Source of the DNA: Henckelia pumila
Lineage: Eukaryota; Streptophyta; Magnoliopsida; Lamiales; Gesneriaceae
Assembly: GCF_033568475.1 (NCBI RefSeq)
Contig: NC_133122.1
Location: 143,990,361-144,054,360, forward strand
Length of the DNA stretch: 64,000 nt
Direction: 5' to 3'
Position numbers and translations under genes: made by a program. Of the stretch, positions 21,477 through 33,410 are shown piece after piece; positions within the stretch are counted from its first letter, which is position 1, and each line of letters starts with the position of its first letter. The notes below the pieces were generated by a model. The model was not told where the DNA came from and ran no database searches. It saw only the letters and a program-made list of their open reading frames with translations.

Positions 21477-24079
21477 TGAAACGACCCTAACTCTCTAATA
21501 AATAAATATGCGGAATTTTTTTTTTTTTTTTACTACTAAATAAATATATGTACATATATGCCCATACATATATGCACAGAATAAAATAATTAAAATAAAT
21601 ACACGACTAAATAAATAAATAATTAAATACTTAAGAAAAATGCATTCTTTTAAATTAAATAAATATCTGAGTCAACCTATATAATTCAAAATATACTGCA
21701 TAAATAAAATAAATAATAAGTGTGCATGCACTAAAATATTTAATAAAATATTCAATCACCTCAACCCATGAAAATATTAAAATGTATCATAACATAACAT
21801 AAATGGTGACTCAGAAGCTGTCACGGTCACGGGGCTACTGCAGCACTGCTCATACGTCCTCACCACCGGTAGGAGTAACCTGCTCCTCTACGTACTCACC
21901 TGCACCATATCAGTGTAGTGAGCCTAGAGGCCCAACATGCATACTAACAAGGGTTCAAAATAATTTAAAACAATTTAATACTAATACATACATATACATG
22001 AATGAGCATGCTTAAAAATTACATAACATAACTTACTTAAATAAACATAAATACATAATACATAACATACATACTATCATACGTACTGAGTTGTTGAGCA
22101 CTTATTTTCTTAACATCGAATGGTCCTATCCGTAAGTGTGACCCATAGTGCGACTGATCAGTCTAAGAAACCATCGTACGAGGCTGGTGGCGAACCACCC
22201 ATACATAAATGGCAGAAAACTGCCCATACATAAATGGCAGAAACTGCCCATACATAAATGGCCACACTACTTCAATTTCCACCTAAAATATTTTATTTGC
22301 TCAACCATAGAAATTCAATCATAGCATAAAAATTGATTTCATGAATGCATGTACTTAAATAAATTGTGTGTCCTTCATATATATTTAATTTAATTTTCTT
22401 ACTAACATATAAATATTAAAATAACTTAAATGCATAAAAATAATTAAATATATAATCAGGACACATGCAATTTTCTCATGGATGGTTCTGGACTGCTGGC
22501 CCTTCACTCAAGCCCATTAACTTAACTTAAGACGTAGCCCATTAAGACTAAATTAGGCCCAATAACACTGACCCTGGTCCAATGGGCCCAAAAACCCAAA
22601 GACTGGCCCATTAACTTTTATGGGCCCAAGAGCCCATAAAATTAATGGACTAACTTAATTAAAATTTTAAAAGTCCAAATAAAATTATTTGGGAGTCCAA
22701 ATAATTTTATTTCAATTAAATTGACTCAAAAACCCATTATTTCATAAAATATTTTAAAAATAAAAAGACTCGAGCCCGGCCCACCAAACCCGGACCCGGA
22801 CCCACTTAACCCGACCCACTAACCTACTGACCCGACCCGGACCCAAGACCCGGCCCGGAAACAAACTGGAGCCCTAACCCGTCACCCCCTTATCCCCTCT
22901 CGGCCGCAGCCGTGAGCAGCAGGCCCTCACGGCCTGCTGCAGCCCAGCTCCGACCACCGTGGTCGGAGCCCCGCCGGCAGGACCTTCCCAGGGTCCTGCC
23001 GGTTCGAACCAGCCCATGGTTCGAACCCCATGCTCCCTAAACACAGAGCACATCGCAGCCTTCCTCCAAACCCTAAACTGTGCAGAAACTGGCAGCCATG
23101 GCTCAGCTCAAACCAGACCCTTCCTAGCCCATTCCCGTCCATGTTGGACCCTACTACTCGACCCTAGGGACCCCAAGGAACCCTTCTAACCATGGACCAG
23201 CAGCCCACCTAGCCATGGACATGAAAAACGTGAGCATGAACACAAAAACATCAACCGAGCGCATAAGGAAGGAAATTTGAAAACTTTGCTGTCAAAAATC
23301 TGATATACTCGATGCTACACACCCACACACATACATACACTGATATAGGGTTGAAAAGAGAAGAAAATCATGCCTTAACACCGTAGATATGGATTTAACA
23401 CGCGTAGGACGGAGTTCGGGACGACGGGACGACTTTGGCTTGCTTGGAACCTTCAAAAACTCGACTATGGTATAGATGGAGGCTGCTGGAACGTTGGAGG
23501 GGATGATGAGCAATAGAGGTGGCGGCTAGGCGTGTGTTCGGTAGGGTGAGAGATGAGTGTTGGGTAGATTAGGTTAGATTTTTGGTTTAATTAGAATATA
23601 GATTAGTAAAAGGTTTTATAAATATAAAATATACAATTTTAAACTTTTCTAATAAAGTAAATAATCTGATGAGTTATAAAAATTTCGAAATTAAACTTAA
23701 GGGAATTTTAAAGATAATAAAAAATCATTAAAATGGCTTAATTTGGATAAAAATGGACTCCTAAAATTATATAAAATTAAATACTTAAAATTTTGAGATA
23801 ATAAAACTCAAAATAATATTTTAGGGCTCTAAAAAGGTTCATAAAATAATTTGGCTAGAAAGTTGTCATCTCGTCCGTCCACGGTCCCGTCTACGCTATT
23901 AAATAATAAAAATACTAAAAATCATAAAAAATCACTAATTATGGGTTAAATGCTTAAAAATAAATTAAATCATGCATAAATAATTCACATAATTGTTTAA
24001 CCCATAAATCATAATATTAAATAATTAAATATCCTAATTATGCAGGCGGATTTATGTAATTAAAATACCGGGTGTTACA
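21477..24079 (-). repeat. 3' LTR of innermost gypsy element (2603 bp)
   Basis: On the plus strand it begins TGAAACGACC and ends GGTGTTACA. It holds a three-copy ~28-bp tandem repeat (CCCATACATAAATGGCAGAAA..., 22196-22262) and a GC-rich tract (22770-22865) whose minus strand has many GGGTCCGGGT runs. The rest is AT-rich. Small ORFs in both LTR copies are identical by descent and not genes. Confidence 0.94.
22770..22865 (-). promoter_or_regulatory. G-rich tract with G-quadruplex potential in LTR
   Basis: The sense strand of the element (minus) has repeated GGG runs separated by 2-6 bases (GGGTCCGGGTCTTGGGTCC and similar). The second copy is at 30220-30310. Folding is predicted from the pattern only. 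Confidence 0.5.
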
Positions 24080-27000
24080 ATTCTCCCCCCCTTAAATTTA
24101 ATTTCGTCCTCGAAATTAAAGTACTTACCCGAACAACTCCGGGTAGCGAGTCCTCATATCCTTTGGTCTCCCAAGTAGCTTCCTCCTCCGAGTGATTCAG
24201 CCACTGGACTCTGACCATCGGTATGACCCGCGTCCTAAGCCTCCGTTCCTCTCTAGCCAAGATCCGCACTGGTCTCTCCTCGTATACAAGATCCGGTGGC
24301 AACTGTAAGGGCTCGAAATCCAACACATGCGATGGGTTGGAGACATATCTCCGAAGCATGGATACATGGAAAACGTTGTGCACTGCCGCTAGCCCTGGAG
24401 GTAGAGCTAAACGATAGGCCAACGTGCCAACTCGCTCCAAGATCTCGAATGGCCCTATATATCTCGGATTAAGCTTGCCTCTCCGTCCAAAACGCGCTAC
24501 TCCCTTCATAGGTGACACCTTCAAGAATACGTGATCACCTACTGCGAACTCCAAATCGCGTCGTCTGGCATCTGCATAACTCTTCTGCCGACTCTGCGCA
24601 GTCCTCATCCTATCTCGAATCTGCGTCACGATGTCAGCTGTCTGCTGCACAATCTCTGGACCCAACAAAATCCTCTCACCAACCTCATCCCAATGCACTG
24701 GAGATCTGCATCTCCTCCCATAAAGTGCTGCATAAGGAGCCATACCTATAGACGACTGAAAACTGTTGTTATAGGTAAACTCCACTAATGGCAGTCTAGT
24801 CTCCCAAGATCCTCGAAAATCGATGACACAAGCTCTCAAAAGATCCTCGAGAACCTGGATCACTCTCTCGGACTGCCCATCTGTCTGGGGATGAAATGCT
24901 GTACTGAACAAAAGTCTAGTCCCCATAGCCGTGTGCAGACTCTTCCAAAACGCAGATGTGAATCTCGGATCTCTGTCTGACACAATAGACACTGGTATGC
25001 CATGCAGTCTAACAATCTCTCTAATGTAAAGCTCTGCATACTGCGTCAAAGTATAGTTAGTCCTCACCGGCAAGAAATGAGCTGACTTGGTGAGTCTATC
25101 CACAATCACCCAAATCGCTGTGCAACCTCTGGCACTCCTCGGCAAGCCAACCACAAAGTCCATCGTAATATTCTCCCACTTCCATTCCGGAATAGGGAGA
25201 GGTCTAAGAAGTCCTGCTGGACGCTGATGCTCTGCTTTGACTTGCTGACAAGTCAAGCACTCTGACACCACTCTCCCGATGTCACTCTTCATCCCAGGCC
25301 ACCAATACAATAACTGCAAATCTCGGTACATCTTCGTACTTCCGAGGTGAATGGAGTACGGAGATGCATGAGCCTCTGCTAGAATCTCGGCTCTCAACTG
25401 ATCAACGTTCGGTACCCACATCCTCCCACGGTACTGAACGATGCCATCCTCCACTGTATACAAGAGACTACCTCTGGCCTCATCTCTCTGTCTCCATCGC
25501 TGTAGCTCCTCATCAGTGGACTGTCCCTCTCTAATCCGATCTCTCAAAACAGGCTGCACCGTCAACACTGACAAGCTCGGTGCATGGCTGCTCGGATAGC
25601 ACTCCAACCCAAACCTCTGAATCTCGGTCTGTAGTGGTAACTGTACAGTCAAACATGATACCACTGACGACTTTCGACTCAAAGCATCTGCCACTACATT
25701 AGCCTTACCCGGATGGTAGCTAATGTCACAGTCATAGTCCTTAACAAGCTCAAGCCATCTGCGCTGCCTCATGTTCAACTCCTTCTGGGTGAAGAAGTAC
25801 TTGAGGCTCTTGTGATCGGTGAAAATCTTGCACTTCTCGCCGTAAAGATAGTGCCTCCAGATTTTCAACGCAAATACCACTGCTGCAAGCTCCAAATCAT
25901 GCGTCGGATAGTTCTGCTCATGAATCTTCAACTGTCGCGACGCATATGCGATAACTCTGCCACTCTGCATAAGTACTGCGCCCAAACCAAGCTTGGACGC
26001 GTCGGTGTACACCACTAACTCCTCATGTGGCACTGTCATAGCTAACACCGGTGCTGAAGTAAGTGCGTCCTTCAGCTGATCAAAGCTCCTCTGACAATCT
26101 GGACTCCAACTATACTTCGCGTTCTTCTTGGTCAAGGAAGTCAAGGGTACTGCAATAGAGGAAAAACCCTTGATGAACTTCCTATAGTATCCTGCTAAAC
26201 CCAAGAAGCTACGAATCTCCGAAGCATTCTTTGGAATCCCCCAATCCCTCACTGCCTGCACCTTGGACTGATCTACTGCAATCCCATCCCTAGAAATAAT
26301 GTGGCCTAGAAACGCCACTTGCTCCAACCAAAACTCACACTTACTGAACTTTGCAAACAGTCGATGCTCTCTCAAAGTCTGCAAGGCTGTATGCAAATGC
26401 TGTGTATGCTCCTCAATGCTCCTCGAGTAGATCAATATGTCATCAATGAATACAATGACAAACTGATCTAGATACAGCTGGAAGACACGATGCATGAGAT
26501 CCATAAAAACTGCTGGAGCATTGGTCAATCCAAAGGGCATCACCAAGAACTCATAGTGTCCATATCGTGTCCTAAAGGCAGTCTTAGACACGTCGGAATC
26601 TCTGACTCTCAGCTGATGGTAACCAGATCGCAGATCGATCTTGGAGAATACCGAAGCTCCCTGCAACTGATCGAATAAATCCTCTATCCTCGGTAGTGGA
26701 TACTTATTCTTCACTGTGACTCTGTTGAGCTCTCGGTAGTCAATGCACAATCTCATGCTGCCGTCCTTCTTCTTCACAAACAACACTGGAGCTCCCCATG
26801 GAGAAAAGCTAGGACGAACAAAGCCCTTCTCCAACAGCTCCTGAATCTGCTCCTTCAACTCTCTCATCTCTGTAGGAGCAAGTCGATATGGTGCCTTAGA
26901 GATAGGCACAGTATCCGACAACAACTCAATACTGAACTCCACCTCTCTCACTGGTGGAACTCCTGCAACATCGTCAGGAAAAACATCTGGATAGTCACGT

Positions 27001-27496
27001 ACCACCTCTATGTCTGATAAAGATCTGCTAGAAACATCTGAGGTAGTGACCACACTAGCAAGAAAACCCTGACATCCATGGCGCAACAGTTTCCTCGCAC
27101 GAACAAGTGATATCATCTGAGGAATACTGCTAGACTGAGATGCAAAGAAAGTAAACATCTCACCTCCTGCTGGCTTCACTGACACTGTCCTACATCGGAA
27201 ATCAATCGAAGCTCCATTAACTGATAGCCAGTCCATACCCAAAATCAAGTCAAACCCAGTCAATGGAAGAACCACTAGATCTGCTCGAATGGAGTGTCCC
27301 TGCAGCTCCAATTCCAGATCCCTGATGACACTAGTGGTAGTGATAATCTGTCCGGATGGCATGGTAACATCGTAACCACTGTCTACAACCTCCGGTGAAA
27401 TGCCTATCCGTCTGATAAAATCTCGGGAGATAAACGAATGCGTGGCTCCTGAATCTAGCAACGCAAACGTAGAGTTGCCTCCAACTAGAATTCTCC
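24075..27496 (-). CDS. Innermost gypsy Pol: protease, RT, RNase H, integrase, chromodomain
   Basis: Exon 2 of the probable gag-pol gene, from the candidate 3' splice site (27497/27496) to TAA 24077-24075. Counting from the Met-aligned residue at 27461: protease DSG 3-5; RT FIDD 338-341; RNase H YTDAS ~487 and FTDHKS ~548; integrase zinc residues H705, C735, C738; DDE triad D768, D829, E865; then a Tekay-like chromodomain region ([13 protein letters not shown]... EEATWE). The last codons encode the PPT, and the stop lies inside the LTR. No internal stop. The frame has no ATG of its own near its start, which supports expression as a fusion with Gag. Confidence 0.95.
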
Positions 27497-27692
27497 CTGC
27501 ACGCAGAAGATTCCCAACAATTCATACCACTATGCTCCCAAGGTTAAAACACTAACATCCTTAATTCTAATCACAAAGAAACAAAATTCTTATTCTAGCA
27601 TGCTGATAGTTAAACTCAAGTAACAGGCATTCAGATATAATCGCAATAAAACAAAAGCAAAGAATTGAAAATGTTCTAGGGGTTAGGTATAC
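27497..27692 (-). other. Candidate spliceosomal intron between gag and pol (196 bp)
   Basis: On the minus strand the gag codon ACC-G is followed by GTATAC (27692 on) and the segment ends TGCGTGCAG at 27497. Removing it joins the split Gly codon G|GG in phase and fuses the gag and protease frames. Unspliced RNA would terminate four codons further, at TAG 27678-27676. It is AT-rich, with a branch-point-like TTTTAAC. Evidence is reading frame and consensus only. Confidence 0.65.
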
Positions 27693-28740
27693 CGGTGATC
27701 AAGGAGGTATCTGGGTCTGCCTCCTCTGCCTGCATCACATATACTCGCCCACTGACGTTCTGCCTCTGCGGGCAGTTGGCAATCTGATGCCCTGGCTCCT
27801 TGCAACGATAGCAGACTCCTGCTCCCAATAGACACTGCCCGGAATGCATCTTCTGGCACTTTGGACATACTGGATATCTCCCTGGAGTAGGGGCCCCGCC
27901 CCTAGTCTGCTGCTGTGGCTTCCCCTGAGGCCTCTGCTGATTCGGGCCCTTAGATGGCCCTGTAGACTGTTTCTTCGCAGGTGGCTGCGAAGATGATCGC
28001 TGATACCCTGTCTGCACAAACTGCCTCTTACCCTGCTGCTCTCTCTGTATCTCCCTCCGTCCCTCCTCGGAACGCAAGGCCCTGCTGACTGCAGACTCAT
28101 ATGTAAAGACGTCTGCCATACGTACGTCATGCCTGATCTCAGCCCTCAAGCCCTCAACAAACTGTCGCAGCTTCTCCTGCGGACTATCAGCAATCATGGG
28201 CACAAAGTGACAGCCCCTCTCAAACTGGCTCACATACTCCACAACAGATCTGTCCCCCTGACGGAGACTCATGAACTCACGGATCATGCGACTGCGCACA
28301 TCCTCGGTGAAGTACTTGGCGTAGAAGATACGCCTGAACTCAGCCCACGTCAGTGTAGGTAGATGGACTCCTCTGACTGCACCCTCCCACCAAAGGGCTG
28401 CATCGCCTCGCATCATATACGTAGCACAGCTCACCCTGTCGGCGTCTGTGATCCCCATATAGTCGAAAATGGACTCAAGAGAGCGAATCCATCCCTCAGC
28501 CACCAACGGATCGGTGGTCCCCACAAACTCCTTAGGCCCCTTCTTCTGGAACCTCTCTGCGACGTCCTCCTCGTGGGACAGTCTGGGACGGGCAGCCTGC
28601 TGCTCCAGCAAGGCAGTAATACCCGCCATCATCGTGGCACTGGCCTGCTCCAGTGCTGTCATGGGGTGCTGCTGAGGTGGCGGTGGAGGTGGAGGTGGAT
28701 GTGGAGGTCTCCCACGTCGATTCACCTGTCTGGGAGGCAT
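27676..28740 (-). CDS. Innermost gypsy Gag (354 aa)
   Basis: ATG 28740-28738 (MPPRQVNRRG) lies ~170 bp inside the PBS. There is a Pro-rich N-terminus with a run of ten or more prolines (13-22), a retrotransposon gag domain (about 60-230), a basic Gln/Pro-rich linker, and two knuckles: C292PKCQKMHSGQC303 and CCHC C310-x2-C313-x4-H318-x4-C323. It would assemble the cytoplasmic particle. The last four residues IPNP come from intron read-through; the spliced form would continue into Pol after Gly350. An in-frame upstream GTG is ignored. Confidence 0.93.
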   Translation of the reverse strand: MPPRQVNRRGRPPHPPPPPPPPQQHPMTALEQASATMMAGITALLEQQAARPRLSHEEDVAERFQKKGPKEFVGTTDPLVAEGWIRSLESIFDYMGITDADRVSCATYMMRGDAALWWEGAVRGVHLPTLTWAEFRRIFYAKYFTEDVRSRMIREFMSLRQGDRSVVEYVSQFERGCHFVPMIADSPQEKLRQFVEGLRAEIRHDVRMADVFTYESAVSRALRSEEGRREIQREQQGKRQFVQTGYQRSSSQPPAKKQSTGPSKGPNQQRPQGKPQQQTRGGAPTPGRYPVCPKCQKMHSGQCLLGAGVCYRCKEPGHQIANCPQRQNVSGRVYVMQAEEADPDTSLITGIPNP

Positions 28741-28912
28741 TCTGCACCACCACATATTTATTTACGTAAATCGCCTTGCATAACTAAGTGTTTAAAATTT
28801 AAGGCTAACTTAAATTATAGAAATTAAATCATACTATAAACATTTAAAACTTACAGACCGGTAGCGTGGATTTCTGAGCTAGCATAGCAGTAGTGACCCC
28901 TCCAAGGACCGT

Positions 28913-28924
28913 GCTCTGATACCA
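28913..28924 (-). other. Primer-binding site (tRNA-iMet type)
   Basis: TGGTATCAGAGC on the minus strand, two bases from the 5' LTR. Confidence 0.95.
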
Positions 28925-28926
28925 AC

Positions 28927-31527
28927 TGAAACGACCCTAACTCTCTAATAAATAAATATGCGGAAATTTTTTTTTTTTTTACTACTAAATAAATATATGT
29001 ACATATATGCCCATACATATATGCACAGAATAAAATAATTAAAATAAATACACGACTAAATAAATAAATAATTAAATACTTAAGAAAAATGCATTCTTTT
29101 AAATTAAATAAATATCTGAGTCAACCTATATAATTCAAAATATACTGCATAAATAAAATAAATAATAAGTGTGCATGCACTAAAATATTTAATAAAATAT
29201 TCAATCACCTCAACCCATGAAAATATTAAAATGTATCATAACATAACATAAATGGTGACTCAGAAGCTGTCACGGTCACGGGGCTACTGCAGCACTGCTC
29301 ATACGTCCTCACCACCGGTAGGAGTAACCTGCTCCTCTACGTACTCACCTGCACCATATCAGTGTAGTGAGCCTAGAGGCCCAACATGCATACTAACAAG
29401 GGTTCAAAATAATTTAAAACAATTTAATACTAATACATACATATACATGAATGAGCATGCTTAAAAATTACATAACATAACTTACTTAAATAAACATAAA
29501 TACATAATACATAACATACATACTATCATACGTACTGAGTTGTTGAGCACTTATTTTCTTAACATCGAATGGTCCTATCCGTAAGTGTGACCCATAGTGC
29601 GACTGATCAGTCTAAGAAACCATCGTACGAGGCTGGTGGCGAACCACCCATACATAAATGGCAGAAAACTGCCCATACATAAATGGCAGAAACTGCCCAT
29701 ACATAAATGGCCACACTACTTCAATTTCCACCTAAAATATTTTATTTGCTCAACCATAGAAATTCAATCATAGCATAAAAATTGATTTCATGAATGCATG
29801 TACTTAAATAAATTGTGTGTCCTTCATATATATTTAATTTAATTTTCTTACTAACATATAAATATTAAAATAACTTAAATGCATAAAAATAATTAAATAT
29901 ATAATCAGGACACATGCAATTTTCTCATGGATGGTTCTGGACTGCTGGCCCTTCACTCAAGCCCATTAACTTAACTTAAGACTTAGCCCATTAAGACTAA
30001 ATTAGGCCCAATAACACTGACCCTGGTCCAATGGGCCCAAAAACCCAAAGACTGGCCCATTAACTTTTATGGGCCCAAGAGCCCATAAAATTAATGGACT
30101 AACTTAATTAAAATTTTAAAAGTCCAAATAAAATTATTTGGGAGTCCAAATAATTTTATTTCAATTAAATTGATTCAAAAACCCATTATTTCATAAAATA
30201 TTTTAAAAATAAAAAGACTCGAGCCCGGCCCACCAAACCCGGACCCGGACCCACTTAACCCGACCCACTAACCTACTGACCCGACCCGGACCCAAGACCC
30301 GGCCCGGAAACAAACTGGAGCCCTAACCCGTCACCCCCTTATCCCCTCTCGGCCGCAGCCGTGAGCAGCAGGCCCTCACGGCCTGCTGCAGCCCAGCTCC
30401 GACCACCGTGGTCGGAGCCCCGCCGGCAGGACCTTCCCAGGGTCCTGCCGGTTCGAACCAGCCCATGGTTCGAACCCCATGCTCCCTAAACACAGAGCAC
30501 ATCGCAGCCTTCCTCCAAACCCTAAACTGTGCAGAAACTGGCAGCCATGGCTCAGCTCAAACCAGACCCTTCCTAGCCCATTCCCGTCCATGTTGGACCC
30601 TACTACTCGACCCTAGGGACCCCAAGGAACCCTTCTAACCATGGACCAGCAGCCCACCTAGCCATGGACATGAAAAACGTGAGCATGAACACAAAAACAT
30701 CAACCGAGCGCATAAGGAAGGAAATTTGAAAACTTTGCTGTCAAAAATCTGATATACTCGATGCTACACACCCACACACATACATACACTGATATAGGGT
30801 TGAAAAGAGAAGAAAATCATGCCTTAACACCGTAGATATGGATTTAACACACGTAGGACGGAGTTCGGGACGACGGGACGACTTTGGCTTGCTTGGAACC
30901 TTCAAAAACTCGACTATGGTATAGATGGAGGCTGCTGGAACGTTGGAGGGGATGATGAGCAATAGAGGTGGCGGCTAGGCGTGTGTTCGGTAGGGTGAGA
31001 GATGAGTGTTGGGTAGATTAGGTTAGATTTTTGGTTTAATTTGAATATAGATTAGTAAAAGGTTTTATAAATATAAAATATACAATTTTAAACTTTTCTA
31101 ATAAAGTAAATAATCTGATGAGTTATAAAAATTTCGAAATTAAACTTAAGGGAATTTTAAAGATAATAAAAAATCATTAAAATGGCTTAATTTGGATAAA
31201 AATGGACTCCTAAAATTATATAAAATTAAATACTTAAAATTTTGAGATAATAAAACTCAAAATAATATTTTAGGGCTCTAAAAAGGTTCATAAAATAATT
31301 TGGCTAGAAAGTTGTCATCTCGTCCGTCCACGGTCCCGTCTACGCTATTAAATAATAAAAATACTAAAAATCATAAAAATCACTAATTATGGGTTAAATG
31401 CTTAAAAATAAATTAAATCATGCATAAATAATTCACATAATTGTTTAACCCATAAATCATAATATTAAATAATTAAATATCCTAATTATGCAGGCGGATT
31501 TATGTAATTAAAATACCGGGTGTTACA
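28927..31527 (-). repeat. 5' LTR of innermost gypsy element (2601 bp)
   Basis: Near-identical partner of 21477-24079. Visible differences: poly-T length near the left edge, single substitutions around 29984, 30174, 30852 and 31042, and an A-run indel near 31370. This is the promoter-bearing LTR of the minus-strand element. Confidence 0.95.
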
Positions 31528-31532
31528 GAAAG

Positions 31533-31936
31533 TGTTTCTGAGAGTGTCACTTTTCCGCAAGATTCTCAGATTTGGCCTTAAGGGCAAGTTGTCTCCCAGA
31601 TTTATCGGTCCGTTTGAGATCTTGGAGAGTATTGGCGATTTGGCTTATCGACTAGCATTGCCACCGCATCTATCCAGCATTCACGACGTGTTCCACGTAT
31701 CTCTGTTGCGACGGTATGTGGCGGATGAATCTCATATTCTGCAGCGATCTGAGGTTCAGGTAGACAAGGATTTGACTTATGTTGAGAAACCTCTTCGCAT
31801 CCTTGATTATAAGGATAAGGTTTTACGGAACAAAGTCATTCCTTTGGTTTTAGTTCAGTGGCAGCGCCGAGGCACTGAGGAAGCTACTTGGGAGCTTGAG
31901 GACAGGATGCGTAAAGACCATCCAGAGTTGTTTTGA
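31533..31936 (+). pseudogene. Gypsy pol, 3' part (integrase end and chromodomain)
   Basis: Continuation of 18404-21476 after the innermost insertion. The Val codon split at 21476 is completed at 31533-31534, and the frame runs to TGA 31934-31936. It contains the GPFEILE... RLALPP...HDVFHVSLLRRY block and a degenerate chromodomain (PLRILDYKDKVLRNK... EEATWELE) typical of Tekay/Del chromoviruses. A PPT (AAGTGGGGGAGAA, 32059-32071) and the LTR follow; 31937-32058 is 3' UTR. Confidence 0.93.
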
Positions 31937-32071
31937 TTTCATTCTTTAAGTTGTATTCAGTTGCAAACTCTGTAAACGTTTGATTTGAATAAAGAATGTT
32001 TCTGATTTCTGTATTTGCATTCGGTACTTAAGATCTGATTTCGAGGACGAAATATCTTAAGTGGGGGAGAA

Positions 32072-33410
32072 TGTAGTAGCCCGTGCCCTAATTGAGTAAT
32101 TAAAGGATTAATGCTAATTAATTGAATTAGGTATCGGACGGATCGGAAGCTCCGAAGGCACGATCGGAAGCTTCGAACAGGATCGGAAGCTCCGATGAGC
32201 GATCGGAGGCACCGATGTTATTACGTCAGGCATGACGTGTGGTTGGATCGGAAGCTCCGATCAGGACCGAAAGCTCCGATCACCCCTATCCGGAGTCATC
32301 AAGTGATATTTTGACACGTGGCAGATCAGGATCTTCGGAAGCTCCGATGACAGGATCGGACGTTCCGATCGAGGTTCGGACGTTCCGATCAAGGATCGGA
32401 AGTTCCGATCGTTGTCTATAAATAGAAGGCCGAGACTTCACTTTCATTTGCCAATTCCGAGTTCTCCTTTCCTTTCTAGTCCTTTTGGAGCTGTTCTAGT
32501 CTTCTTAGGCTTGGTCCGGAGGTCGGAGAGGCGTTCGGTAGTCGTAGCGGAGTCGTGCCCAAGTTCTGGAGGCATCGACATCAAAGGGCTAACGACGGAC
32601 GAAGGTATAGCTTTTGCTCCCTATAAATATTTAGGAGTATGCAATAGCTTAGTTAAGGCTTTTAGAGCACTTTAATGATAGTAGTATCATTTGGATGTGT
32701 AGAGCAGACTATAGGCGTGGACCTAGAGTTGGTAGAGCTTTCACTGTTTTGAGGTACGAAAGTACTGTTCGAGATATCCTGACTGAGTATGCATGTATTA
32801 TATGACTGCATGATTTATATGCCATGATATTATGCTGCATTCATTTGCATCTTGCTGTATCTCCTTCGAGATGTCTGTAGTAGGGTTGTACCCTATCCTG
32901 TTAGTGGATGGACTTCCATCGATTTGGGTCCGGCGTATCCACGGTTATCTCGGTATGGGAGCCACCTCCTGAAGCGACGGCACAGCGTGCTACATACCAG
33001 GGCCCGGTCTGTCTCTGTTATCTGATCCTTGACCTCGAGTCTATAGGGAGTTCACTTTGCATGCATGTATACTCATACTCTCGCACTGAGCATTTTATGC
33101 TCACGTCTCGTACTCTGTATTTTCTGGACACCCTATTCCATGGGGCAGGTTTGCGATTGGACGAGGAGGGTGGATCCAGGAGGGGCTAGTCAGTGGTTGG
33201 CCAGCTGGAGCTTCGTCTAGGTTTTATTACTGTTGTTTGGGTTTATACAGCTATTCGATTTGGTTGTATATTATTGGATAATTACAGATTCCTTTACTTG
33301 GGATTGTATAATGTTATTGGATTCTGCAGTTTTATTCTGATATCTGTTTAATTAAGTTAATTGCATGCATAAGTTCTGTTTAGTAGGTGATCCGGGTAAG
33401 GGTCACTACA
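32072..33410 (+). repeat. 3' LTR of middle gypsy element
   Basis: Same length (1339 bp) as the 5' LTR with about nine substitutions (for example at 32141, 32171 and 32270). It carries the same palindrome array, as-1-like pair, G-box and TATA box (TATAAATAG at 32417). Confidence 0.95.

Larger units (their letters stand above)
21477..31527 (-). mobile_element. Innermost Ty3/gypsy chromovirus, structurally complete
   Basis: LTRs 21477-24079 and 28927-31527 (2603 and 2601 bp) flank PBS, gag, a candidate intron, pol and PPT on the minus strand. GAAAG is duplicated at 21472-21476 and 31528-31532. By eye I find about four substitutions and two homopolymer length differences between LTRs, so insertion was very recent. 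Gag and pol contain no unexplained stop. Pol ends in a Tekay/Del-like chromodomain module. It may be able to move, subject to splicing of the gag-pol junction. Confidence 0.95.
16061..33410 (+). mobile_element. Ty3/gypsy chromovirus (middle element)
   Basis: LTRs 16061-17399 and 32072-33410 are both 1339 bp and differ at about nine positions by eye. TGGAT is duplicated at 16056-16060 and 33411-33415. The PBS (tRNA-iMet), gag, pol and PPT are in order on the plus strand. Pol ends with a chromodomain-like module of the Tekay/Del type. The element was inserted into the copia gag and later split by a second chromovirus at 21477-31527. Gag-pol carries two in-frame stops, so it is probably dead. 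Confidence 0.95.

Noticed and set aside
22927-23513. ORFs of 70-76 aa present identically at 30376-30962
   Set aside because: They are identical because both are LTRs of one recent element; there is no family similarity and no promoter context.
28129-28827. Plus-strand ORFs up to 154 aa
   Set aside because: Antisense shadows of the gag gene, whose domains and knuckles are clear on the minus strand.
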